This document shows, piece after piece, positions 1-5,699 of a stretch of 12,743 nucleotides of DNA. The stretch lies in assembly GCA_964389545.1 (NCBI GenBank), contig CAYMDN010000035.1, positions 1 through 12,743 of the forward strand. The letters are read 5' to 3'. Every line of letters starts with the position of its first letter. Position 1 is the stretch's first letter. A program made the translations under genes and the position numbers. Under the pieces are notes generated by a model that was given only the letters and a program-made list of their open reading frames with translations, was not told the origin of the DNA and did not search any database. The DNA is from UMGS1781 sp964389545. GTDB taxonomy: Bacteria > Bacillota > Clostridia > TANB77 > CAG-508.

Positions 1-12
1 AACTCATTTAAA
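1..12 (-). rRNA. rrs: Probable first bases of a 16S rRNA gene (partial, runs off the left edge)
   Basis: Read on the minus strand, the window ends in TTTAAATGAGTT. This fits the usual Firmicute 16S start, where GAGTTTGATCCTGGCTCAG follows a short A/T-rich stretch. Only about 12 bases are visible, so the match alone is weak. The call rests mainly on what lies before it: two near-consensus SigA promoters in tandem, no open reading frame, and a leader containing GTACATTGAAAAATAAACAA, which resembles the conserved sequence seen before 16S and in rRNA spacers of Firmicutes. Another stable RNA is possible. Confidence 0.45.
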
Positions 13-43
13 GGATTTTATTGTTTATTTTTCAATGTACTTT

Positions 44-65
44 GTTCTCTTTTTTTATCGAGAAC
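44..65 (-). other. Leader hairpin downstream of the proximal rRNA-type promoter
   Basis: GTTCTC and GAGAAC pair across a 10-base A/T-rich loop. The 8-bp palindrome GAACGTTC (62-69) overlaps one arm. The hairpin lies at the very start of the transcript predicted from the promoter at 73-101 and just before the rRNA-like leader sequence. A leader role in antitermination or processing is inference. A LexA site was considered, but the half-site spacing does not fit. Confidence 0.35.
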
Positions 66-72
66 GTTCATT

Positions 73-101
73 ATTGTACCATGTTAATTTTACTTTGTCA
101 A
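73..101 (-). promoter_or_regulatory. SigA promoter P2 of the probable rRNA operon
   Basis: The -35 is TTGACA (96-101), the spacer is exactly 17 bp, and the -10 is TACAAT (73-78). Only one base departs from the SigA consensus. Transcription would start near 66-69 and run off the left edge. Such a strong proximal promoter behind a second upstream promoter is typical of Firmicute rRNA operons. Confidence 0.8.
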
Positions 102-124
102 CACTTTTTTTGAAAATTTTGCAC

Positions 125-178
125 AAAAAAATTAGTAATTTTTTCAAGTCATAAATTTTCGCCAAAACATTACTAATT
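125..178 (-). terminator. Terminator-like inverted repeat between the two rRNA-type promoters
   Basis: On the minus strand AATTAGTAAT (169-178) can pair with ATTACTAATT (130-139). The 29-base loop contains a smaller TTTT-GGCG-AAAA hairpin. Seven T residues follow directly (131-125). The shape is that of an intrinsic terminator, but the stem is entirely A/T except for one G-C pair and the loop is long, so it may be weak. It lies downstream of P1 and upstream of P2. Confidence 0.4.
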
Positions 179-234
179 ATATATATCATATTCAAATTAT
201 ATATAATTGTGTCTTCACTATTTGGTACTTTTCT

Positions 235-263
235 ATAATAACATTTTAACATTGTTATGTCAA
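235..263 (-). promoter_or_regulatory. SigA promoter P1 of the probable rRNA operon
   Basis: The -35 is TTGACA (258-263), the spacer is 17 bp, and the -10 is TATTAT (235-240), one base off consensus. The sequence just upstream (264-300) is almost pure A/T, as expected for an UP element. It lies about 160 bp upstream of the second promoter in the same direction. Confidence 0.72.
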
Positions 264-446
264 TACTTTTTGTTGAAAAATTTAAAGTATTTTAGTATGT
301 ACTGGTTATAATAATTTCTTTCCTATTATTTATGTATAATTATTATATTAAGTTCATCAGCTTTTTGTCTTTATTTCTTGTATTTATTAATATTTCTTTT
401 CTCTTGGTTTGCTATATTTGTCAGTCAACTTTTTATAGCATATAAG

Positions 447-476
447 AAATCCTTACTTTATAAATAGTAAGGATTT
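447..476 (-). terminator. Terminator of spo0A
   Basis: The arms AAATCCTTACT (447-457) and AGTAAGGATTT (466-476) pair perfectly over 11 bp with an 8-base loop. The hairpin begins five bases after the spo0A stop codon. The T-run on the minus-strand side is short and interrupted (TTTCTTATAT). On the other strand the hairpin is followed by TTTTTAC, but no gene converges from that side. It separates spo0A from the downstream rRNA-type promoters. Confidence 0.75.
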
Positions 477-481
477 TTACT

Positions 482-1309
482 TTATGCACTCTTTAATTCT
501 AATCTTAATTTATCAGCTATCATCGCGATAAATTCTGAATTTGTTGGCTTGCCTTTGGCCGCTGATACTGTATACCCAAAAATGTTTTCTACTGTTTCGT
601 TTTGTCCTCTCGACCACGCAACTTCTATTGCATGTCGTATTGCTCTTTCTACTCTGCTTGGTGTTGTGTGATATTTTTTCGCTATATCAGGATACAATTG
701 TTTTGTTATTTGATTAATAACATCTATATCATTAATCACCATCATTATTGCTTCTCTTAAATATTGATATCCTTTTATGTGTGCAGGAACTCCTATCTCA
801 TGAATCAAGTTTGTTACTAAAGCTTCTAAGTTTTCCTGACTTTTTCTATTTACTTCATTTATTTCTATGTACTTTGTTTTTGATTCTCTTACCATATAGC
901 AATTATCTATTGTTGATGTTGGTGTTGGTTCATAGTTTTCAATATCTCTTATTCTCTTAATTAGTACTTCAATATCAAAAGGTTTTACTACATAATACTC
1001 TGCTCCTAAACTTATTGCTCGTTGTGTTATCTTTGTTTGTCCTACTGCTGAAAGCATAATACATGTTGGCAATTTTGTAAGGTTCATTGTTTGTAGTTTC
1101 TCTAACACTCCTAACCCATCTAAATATGGCATTATAACATCCAATAATAATATATCTGGTTCTGTCCTTTCCACCATATCACATGCTTCTTTTCCATCTT
1201 TTGCGATTCCAATTACCTCCATGTCGCTTTCTTTTTCTAAATGATCAACTAATGTTGATGTAAAATCTGTATTATCATCCGCGATCAATATTGTAATTTT
1301 GTCTTTCAC
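482..1309 (-). CDS. spo0A: Spo0A, master regulator of sporulation
   Basis: This is a response regulator that, when phosphorylated, switches on entry into sporulation by binding 0A boxes in DNA. The 275-residue length is near the usual 265-275. The receiver domain covers about residues 5-125: acidic pocket D11/D12, phospho-acceptor D57 in LLLDVIMP, S87 in MLSAVG, and the conserved K109. The DNA-binding domain covers about 155-275 and includes the Spo0A signature TPSRVERAIRHAIEVAW (216-232). The start is GTG at 1307-1309, supported by AGGAGGT at 1316-1322, six bases upstream. It has its own SigA promoter and terminator, so it is probably transcribed alone as well as by read-through from yigZ. 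In many Firmicutes spoIVB lies just upstream of spo0A; here yigZ does. No key residue is missing. The identification is secure. Confidence 0.98.
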   Translation of the reverse strand: MKDKITILIADDNTDFTSTLVDHLEKESDMEVIGIAKDGKEACDMVERTEPDILLLDVIMPYLDGLGVLEKLQTMNLTKLPTCIMLSAVGQTKITQRAISLGAEYYVVKPFDIEVLIKRIRDIENYEPTPTSTIDNCYMVRESKTKYIEINEVNRKSQENLEALVTNLIHEIGVPAHIKGYQYLREAIMMVINDIDVINQITKQLYPDIAKKYHTTPSRVERAIRHAIEVAWSRGQNETVENIFGYTVSAAKGKPTNSEFIAMIADKLRLELKSA

Positions 1310-1331
1310 CTTTTTACCTCCTAAAAAAGAT

Positions 1332-1352
1332 TTTTGTAAAATATTTACAAAA
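1332..1352 (-). promoter_or_regulatory. Inverted repeat over the predicted spo0A transcription start
   Basis: TTTTGTAAA (1332-1340) and TTTACAAAA (1344-1352) form a perfect 9-bp inverted repeat with a 3-base centre. It begins three bases downstream of the -10 box, so it covers the predicted start site. A repressor bound here would block initiation. Alternatively it forms a hairpin at the 5' end of the mRNA, ending 9 bases before the AGGAGGT. The half-sites resemble a Rex site, but the spacing is one base short; I do not assign a regulator. Confidence 0.5.
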
Positions 1353-1355
1353 CGT

Positions 1356-1384
1356 ATTATAATACCTTTTTATCAATATTACAA
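1356..1384 (-). promoter_or_regulatory. SigA promoter of spo0A
   Basis: The -35 is TTGTAA (1379-1384), the spacer is 17 bp and the -10 is TATAAT (1356-1361). Predicted initiation is near 1349, giving a leader of about 40 bases that ends in a strong ribosome-binding site. I found no good SigH promoter in this gap. Confidence 0.75.
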
Positions 1385-1392
1385 GTCTTTTT

Positions 1393-1407
1393 TGGAAATT
1401 ATTTCCA
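1393..1407. promoter_or_regulatory. 15-bp perfect palindrome just upstream of the spo0A -35 box
   Basis: TGGAAAT and ATTTCCA are symmetric about base 1400. On the minus strand the palindrome is followed by a run of A rather than T, so it is a poor terminator for yigZ. Its position, eight bases upstream of the -35 box, suits an operator or activator site. The regulator is unknown. Confidence 0.45.
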
Positions 1408-1424
1408 GTTTTTGTATTTTTAAT

Positions 1425-2066
1425 TTATATATCAACGAATTTTTCACTTTTTTCTTCGTATTTTATAATTTTAAATTTACCAACATTATAACTAGCTTTT
1501 ATTGTTTCTGATAATTCTTTTGTTATTTCAATTATTACACTTATATTTTCTGCATACTCTATATCTACAATTTTTGTATTGTTATTTTTTAAATAGTATT
1601 TCAATGCTTCTAAATCGCTATACTCTACTTGAATCTCAGCTAAGTACCCTGGAGTTTTATTAACTAGTTCTACACTTTCTAATGCTTTTTCTGTTGCTTC
1701 TGTATATGCTTTTACTAGTCCTCCTGTTCCTAAAAGTATTCCTCCAAAATATCTTGTAACAACTACTAATATATTAGAAAGCCCCTTTTCTAAAACTACC
1801 TTTAACATCGGCGCTCCTGCTGTTCCTGCAGGCTCTCCATCATCATTATATTTTACTGCTACTCCACCATTTCCCGCTTCTATAGCATACGCATAGCAAT
1901 TATGCCTAGCATCATTGTATTTCTTTTTTACTTCTTTTATGTATTCTTCAGCTTGTTCTACAGTTTCAACATAAAAAATATTTGCTATAAATCTTGATTT
2001 TTTCTCGACTATTTCTCCAGTTCCGTTTTCTTTAATTGCTTTAAAATTGCTACAATTATTTTCTAT
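1425..2066 (-). CDS. yigZ: YigZ/IMPACT family protein, start codon unresolved
   Basis: This conserved protein belongs to the YigZ/YvyE (IMPACT-type) family, whose exact role in bacteria is not settled. The frame encodes about 213 residues, the family's usual size. Conserved blocks are KENGTGEIVEKKSRFIA near the N-terminus, DARHNCYAYAI, DDGEPAGTAGAPML and the signature VVVTRYFGGILLGTGGLVKAY, followed by the C-terminal UPF0029 domain. The only in-frame ATG (1806-1808) lies in the middle of the conserved domain and would delete its first half. No ATG, GTG or TTG precedes the conserved N-terminus: the frame runs upstream to a TGA at 2070-2072. The coordinates given use an ATA codon (2064-2066) that overlaps the stop of the phosphatase gene. 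A one-base indel near 2067-2071 would instead connect the frame to an ATG. The family is certain; the start is not. Confidence 0.85.
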   Translation of the reverse strand: MENNCSNFKAIKENGTGEIVEKKSRFIANIFYVETVEQAEEYIKEVKKKYNDARHNCYAYAIEAGNGGVAVKYNDDGEPAGTAGAPMLKVVLEKGLSNILVVVTRYFGGILLGTGGLVKAYTEATEKALESVELVNKTPGYLAEIQVEYSDLEALKYYLKNNNTKIVDIEYAENISVIIEITKELSETIKASYNVGKFKIIKYEEKSEKFVDI

Positions 2067-3109
2067 CTTTCATCATCTCTTTCTTTTTCATATTCTATAT
2101 TAATTACAACTGCCGAAGCATCATCTATTGCAAGTACATTATCTCTTCTGCTTTGCCTCAATGCTGGTCTTACTGACATATTTTCGCCTATACTCAAAGG
2201 ATCTTTTGATGCTAATCTTCTTATACTTCTTATTGCTTGTCCTAAATCTCTACTTTCTTTTAAAACTTTTATAGGGAATCCATCTGATGAGAGTCTAATG
2301 TTTTTTACATCTTCCGGTAAAGTCTCTACTCTGCAATTTTCTACAGGTGTTCTTATACCATTGAATACCGAATAGCCATATTTTCCAACACTTACATTGT
2401 TTTTTAAATATTCTTGCAATTCTCTTGGAGTATAATATTTTTTTAACAATCCTTGATCTTCAATATCTTCTTTAGAAAATCCACATTCTAGTAAAGTTCT
2501 ATACATTGTAGTTTCAATATGATTTACAATTCTATTTGCAATTTCTGTATCTGAAATATATTGAGTTATACTTTGTGGATCATTTATAATTTCCTTTGAT
2601 ATATCATTTTGAATAAGTCCTTCTACAGTATATCCCACTTGCAGTAATTCTCTTATTATATCTACTCTTAAGCTTGCATAAACATAGTCTATTTTTAATT
2701 CATTTGAAATTACTTTTCCATCATAAACTGCTCCGCAATCTCCTATAACCCAGATTTGATTATGATATTTTGAATATATTGCGCCAGTCGCTTCTAGCAA
2801 ATGTTCGGTAATAGTAATTCCAATATTTTCGCAATATTTTCTAATATACATATTTATGTATGCCAAAAGTTCTTCTACTGTTAATGTTTTTGCATATTCT
2901 GGCGCAGTTTTTTTATCGATTTTCCTTAATGCTTCTGTAACAATATTTGCAACTTTTATTCTTTTTCCATTCACTACAATTGAGCTTTTATTTGAGACTC
3001 CATCAATAACTGCAGCAAAATTTTCTCCTATATATATGTCATCATCATTATGTCCTGTTGTTTTTCCTACAGATGTAGACTCTACATTTCTAATTACCCT
3101 CTTTACCAT
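2063..3109 (-). CDS. PP2C-like protein phosphatase, cytoplasmic
   Basis: This 348-residue protein looks like a divergent metal-dependent Ser/Thr phosphatase of the PP2C (PPM) family. Visible PP2C-type motifs, in order, are HNDDDIYIG (20-28), AAVIDGVSN with D36-G37 (32-40), WVIGDCGAVYDG (120-131), IRLSSDGF (271-278) and RDNVLAIDDASAVVINIE near the C-terminus with D329-D330. These acidic residues would bind the two catalytic metals. Residues 145-245 are a long insert compared with a minimal PP2C domain. There is no signal peptide or membrane segment. The ATG at 3107-3109 follows AAAGGG. The gene starts 14 bases after the flavoprotein gene and overlaps the start of the yigZ frame, so it is mid-operon. 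Its target is unknown; location near spo0A hints at, but does not show, a role in signalling. Family confidence is moderate because the motifs are degenerate. Confidence 0.65.
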   Translation of the reverse strand: MVKRVIRNVESTSVGKTTGHNDDDIYIGENFAAVIDGVSNKSSIVVNGKRIKVANIVTEALRKIDKKTAPEYAKTLTVEELLAYINMYIRKYCENIGITITEHLLEATGAIYSKYHNQIWVIGDCGAVYDGKVISNELKIDYVYASLRVDIIRELLQVGYTVEGLIQNDISKEIINDPQSITQYISDTEIANRIVNHIETTMYRTLLECGFSKEDIEDQGLLKKYYTPRELQEYLKNNVSVGKYGYSVFNGIRTPVENCRVETLPEDVKNIRLSSDGFPIKVLKESRDLGQAIRSIRRLASKDPLSIGENMSVRPALRQSRRDNVLAIDDASAVVINIEYEKERDDER

Positions 3110-3123
3110 TATTTTGCCCTTTC

Positions 3124-4392
3124 TTAATTATTAGCTCCTGCAGTATAACCAGTAGACCATGCTATTTGCAAGTTGAATCCGCCTGTATATGCATCTACAT
3201 CTATTATTTCTCCAGCAAAAAATAATCCTTTTATTATCTTTGATTCCATTGTTTTTGGATTTATTTCTTTTGTATTTATTCCACCTGAAGTTATTATTGC
3301 TTCTTCTATTGGTCTAAATCCATTTATCGTTATCTCTATATTTTTCACCAGTTGTACTAGGTTCTTTCTCTCTTCTTTTGTTATTTCATTTACCTTTTTC
3401 TCAGGATCAATTCCTGATAATTGTATTATTGAATTTATCATTTTTTTAGGTAATAATTTTTCTAAACTATTTTTGTACTGTTTATTTTTTACTTCTTCAA
3501 AATCTCTCAGTATTCTACTATCTAGTTGTTTTTCCGTTAATGCTGGTTTTAAGTCTATAACTATTTTAATCTTATTTTCTCTTAATAAATTATCTATATT
3601 TTTATATCTAACTAAAATAGCTGATGCACTAAGTATAATTGGTCCAGATAAGCCATAATGTGTAAATAGCATTTCTCCAAAGTCTTCATATATTGTTTTT
3701 TCTCCGTTTTTTATCTTAATAGAAATATTTCTTAATGATAATCCTTGTAGACTTTGACATAGTTCCTTTGATTTTTTCTCTTCACATTCTAATGGAACTA
3801 GAGAAGGTCGTAAGTTTGTTACTGTATGTCCTAATTCTTTTGCCATTTCATATCCTTCTCCGGTTGAACCTGTTACTGAATAACTTTTTCCTCCTGTTGC
3901 TAATATAACTTTATCTGCCTTTATCAATTCTTTTTTATGTGTGTTTGTGTCTATACCTTCAATTCCAGTTACTGCATTATCAATTGTAATAATCTTTTCG
4001 ACTTTGAAATTATATTTTATACTTACTCCAACTTCTTTAATTTTGCTTATTAGTGCTTCTAAAACATCTCTTGCCTTATCTGAAGTTGGAAATACTCTCT
4101 TTCCTCTTTCTACTTTTGTTTTTACACCATATGTGTTTAAAAAGTGCACAATATCTCTGTTATTGTATTTATTAAATGAACTATATAAGAATTTAGAATT
4201 TTCAGGAATGTTACTATAAAATTCTTCAATATCAGCATCATTTGTAATGTTGCATCTTCCTTTACCAGTTATTAATAGTTTTTTTCCTGCTGATTCCATT
4301 TTCTCTAATATCGTTACATCATTTCCCATTTCTGCAGAGGTAATAGCAGACATTATACCTGCTGGTCCTCCTCCAATTACAATAACTTTCAT
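3124..4392 (-). CDS. HI0933-type FAD-dependent flavoprotein
   Basis: This 422-residue protein belongs to the HI0933/YtfP family of FAD/NAD(P)-dependent oxidoreductases, often annotated as aminoacetone oxidase-like or BaiN-related. The physiological substrate is not generally known. The N-terminal Rossmann motif is GGGPAG (7-12). The family signature GKGRCNITN is at 43-51, and the second dinucleotide-type motif KVILATGGKSYSVTGSTGEGY is at 161-181. The C-terminal FAD contact is FAGEIIDVDAYTGGFN (392-407). Length matches the family. The ATG at 4390-4392 has AAAGGA about seven bases upstream. It lies 12 bases after the PLP-enzyme gene and 14 bases before the phosphatase gene, so it is probably cotranscribed with both. 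No oddities were seen. Confidence 0.9.
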   Translation of the reverse strand: MKVIVIGGGPAGIMSAITSAEMGNDVTILEKMESAGKKLLITGKGRCNITNDADIEEFYSNIPENSKFLYSSFNKYNNRDIVHFLNTYGVKTKVERGKRVFPTSDKARDVLEALISKIKEVGVSIKYNFKVEKIITIDNAVTGIEGIDTNTHKKELIKADKVILATGGKSYSVTGSTGEGYEMAKELGHTVTNLRPSLVPLECEEKKSKELCQSLQGLSLRNISIKIKNGEKTIYEDFGEMLFTHYGLSGPIILSASAILVRYKNIDNLLRENKIKIVIDLKPALTEKQLDSRILRDFEEVKNKQYKNSLEKLLPKKMINSIIQLSGIDPEKKVNEITKEERKNLVQLVKNIEITINGFRPIEEAIITSGGINTKEINPKTMESKIIKGLFFAGEIIDVDAYTGGFNLQIAWSTGYTAGANN

Positions 4393-4404
4393 TTTGTGTC
4401 CTTT

Positions 4405-5649
4405 CTAAACAATTTCATTTATTGCTTTAAGTACTCCTAGTTTACCATATCTATATGTTAGTCCCCCTTGCATAAATGCTGTATATGGTGGTCTAATTGG
4501 TGCGTCACAAGATAGTTCTATAGAAGATCCCTGTGTGAATGTACCTGCTGCCATAATTACTTTATCTGTATATCCTGGCATGTCCCATGGTTCTGGGATA
4601 GAGCTTGAATCTACTGGGGATCCTTTTTGTATTCCTTGACAGAATTTTATTAGTTTATCAGCATCTCCAAAGTTTATAGTTTGTACAATATCTGACCTTT
4701 TTGCATTATATTTTGGTAAAGCTTCATATCCTAGTTCTTCTAGCATTTTACTTGCAAATACTGCTGTTTTTAAACTACTTGCAACGACTTGTGGTGCTGA
4801 AAATAATCCTTGTATTATTGATCTGTTTATTCCTAATGATGGTCCAACTTCTTTTCCTAGTCCTGGTGCTGTTAGTCTTTCTGCCGCAAGTTCAACCAGT
4901 TCCTGTTTTCCTGCTATATAAGCACCATTTGGAGCAATTCCTCCACCAAGATTTTTTATTAATGAACCTACCATAAGGTCTGCTCCTAATGAACATGGTT
5001 CTACTGTATCAACAAATTCTCCATAGCAATTATCTACCATAATTATTGCTTCTTTATTTACTTTTCTAATTTCTTGAATTATATTTTTTATGCTTTCTAA
5101 AGATAAACTATCTCTTAATGCATACCCTCTTGAACGTTGCATACATATTAATTTTATATCACCCTTCTTAGCTCTTGCAACTATTTTTTCTGTATCAAAA
5201 TTATTTCCAAGTAAGTCGATTTGCTCGTATTTTACACCATAACTCATTAATGAGCTTTTGTTTTCTACCAGTCCTATTACTTCATCTAATGTATCATATG
5301 GTTTGCCATTTATACTAAGCATTGTTTCTCCTGGTCTTAACATAGCAAATAGTGCTACTGTTAAGGCATGTGTTCCTGATATAAATTGATTTCTTACAAG
5401 GGCATCTTCTGTACTAAGTACTTCTGCAAATATCTTTTCAATTGTGTCTCTTCCCACATCTCCATATCCATATCCTGTAGTTGATCCAAAGTGCATGTCT
5501 GATAGGTTATATTTTTGACATGCCATTAATACTTTTAATGTATTTATCTCTTCAGTTTTATCTATTTCTGAAAAAACGTTTTTTATCTCATTTTCAACTT
5601 TTTCTGATAGCTCTATTACTTCTTTTTTTATTCCAAATTCTTCGTACAT
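4405..5649 (-). CDS. PLP-dependent YnbB/methionine gamma-lyase-like protein
   Basis: This fold-type I PLP enzyme matches the family named methionine gamma-lyase-like or aluminium resistance protein (Pfam Met_gamma_lyase; Bacillus YnbB). Its true reaction is poorly established. I chose ATG 5647-5649 (414 residues) because AGGAGGG lies five bases upstream; the longer frame from GTG at 5668-5670 would place that ribosome-binding site inside the gene. Visible features, numbered from this start, are FGSTTGYGYGDVGRDT (about 54-69), RNQFISGTHAL (86-96), the cofactor aspartate in VDNCYGEF (205-212) and the PLP lysine in GSLIKNLGGGIAPNGAY (K232). Twelve bases separate it from the flavoprotein gene. 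A perfect hairpin lies between it and the upstream membrane-protein gene, and I found no promoter in the gap, so expression probably depends on read-through. Confidence 0.88.
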   Translation of the reverse strand: MYEEFGIKKEVIELSEKVENEIKNVFSEIDKTEEINTLKVLMACQKYNLSDMHFGSTTGYGYGDVGRDTIEKIFAEVLSTEDALVRNQFISGTHALTVALFAMLRPGETMLSINGKPYDTLDEVIGLVENKSSLMSYGVKYEQIDLLGNNFDTEKIVARAKKGDIKLICMQRSRGYALRDSLSLESIKNIIQEIRKVNKEAIIMVDNCYGEFVDTVEPCSLGADLMVGSLIKNLGGGIAPNGAYIAGKQELVELAAERLTAPGLGKEVGPSLGINRSIIQGLFSAPQVVASSLKTAVFASKMLEELGYEALPKYNAKRSDIVQTINFGDADKLIKFCQGIQKGSPVDSSSIPEPWDMPGYTDKVIMAAGTFTQGSSIELSCDAPIRPPYTAFMQGGLTYRYGKLGVLKAINEIV

Positions 5650-5674
5650 AATTACCCTCCTAATTTTCACATAT

Positions 5675-5699
5675 AAAGCAGGCTTAATAAGCCTGCTTT
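5675..5699 (-). terminator. Intercistronic hairpin, partial terminator or attenuator
   Basis: AAAGCAGGCTT (5675-5685) and AAGCCTGCTTT (5689-5699) pair perfectly over 11 bp with a 3-base loop. It starts directly after the stop of the CorC-type gene. The minus-strand tail is only TTTATATG, a weak T-run. There is no room for, and no sign of, a separate promoter before the next gene 25 bases on. I therefore read it as a leaky terminator or an RNA-stability element. Confidence 0.65.

Larger units (their letters stand above)
1..446 (-). other. Gene-free region: probable rRNA operon promoter and leader region
   Basis: This 446-base stretch between the spo0A terminator and the left edge has no convincing gene. 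A 65-codon open frame at 55-252 has no ribosome-binding site, is extremely rich in Lys, Ile and Asn, and contains a promoter within it, so I reject it. The region holds two SigA promoters (235-263 and 73-101), a terminator-like inverted repeat between them, a short leader hairpin (44-65) and an rRNA-like leader at about 13-40. Bases 264-446 are very A/T-rich and may act as an UP element for the distal promoter; I see nothing else in them. Confidence 0.6.

Noticed and set aside
44..69. Possible LexA site (GAACGTTC and GTTCTC/GAGAAC)
   Set aside because: LexA half-sites in Firmicutes are separated by four bases (GAAC-N4-GTTC); here the spacing is zero or ten. A leader hairpin explains the symmetry better.
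55..252. 65-codon open frame on the minus strand in the left gene-free region
   Set aside because: It has no ribosome-binding site, is extremely Lys/Ile/Asn-rich, contains promoter P2 and the terminator-like hairpin, and its start falls inside promoter P1.
1393..1407. Terminator for yigZ at the palindrome upstream of spo0A
   Set aside because: On the minus strand the stem is followed by A residues, not T, so intrinsic termination is unlikely in that direction.
1384..1424. SigH promoter for spo0A
   Set aside because: TGGAAAT resembles the SigH -35 (AGGAWWT), but no GAAT-type -10 lies at the right distance.
3173..3658. 161-codon open frame on the plus strand
   Set aside because: It is antisense to the flavoprotein gene, rich in Phe/Ser/Ile as expected for the complement of an A/T-rich gene, has no ribosome-binding site and resembles no family. 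The same applies to the other plus-strand frames.
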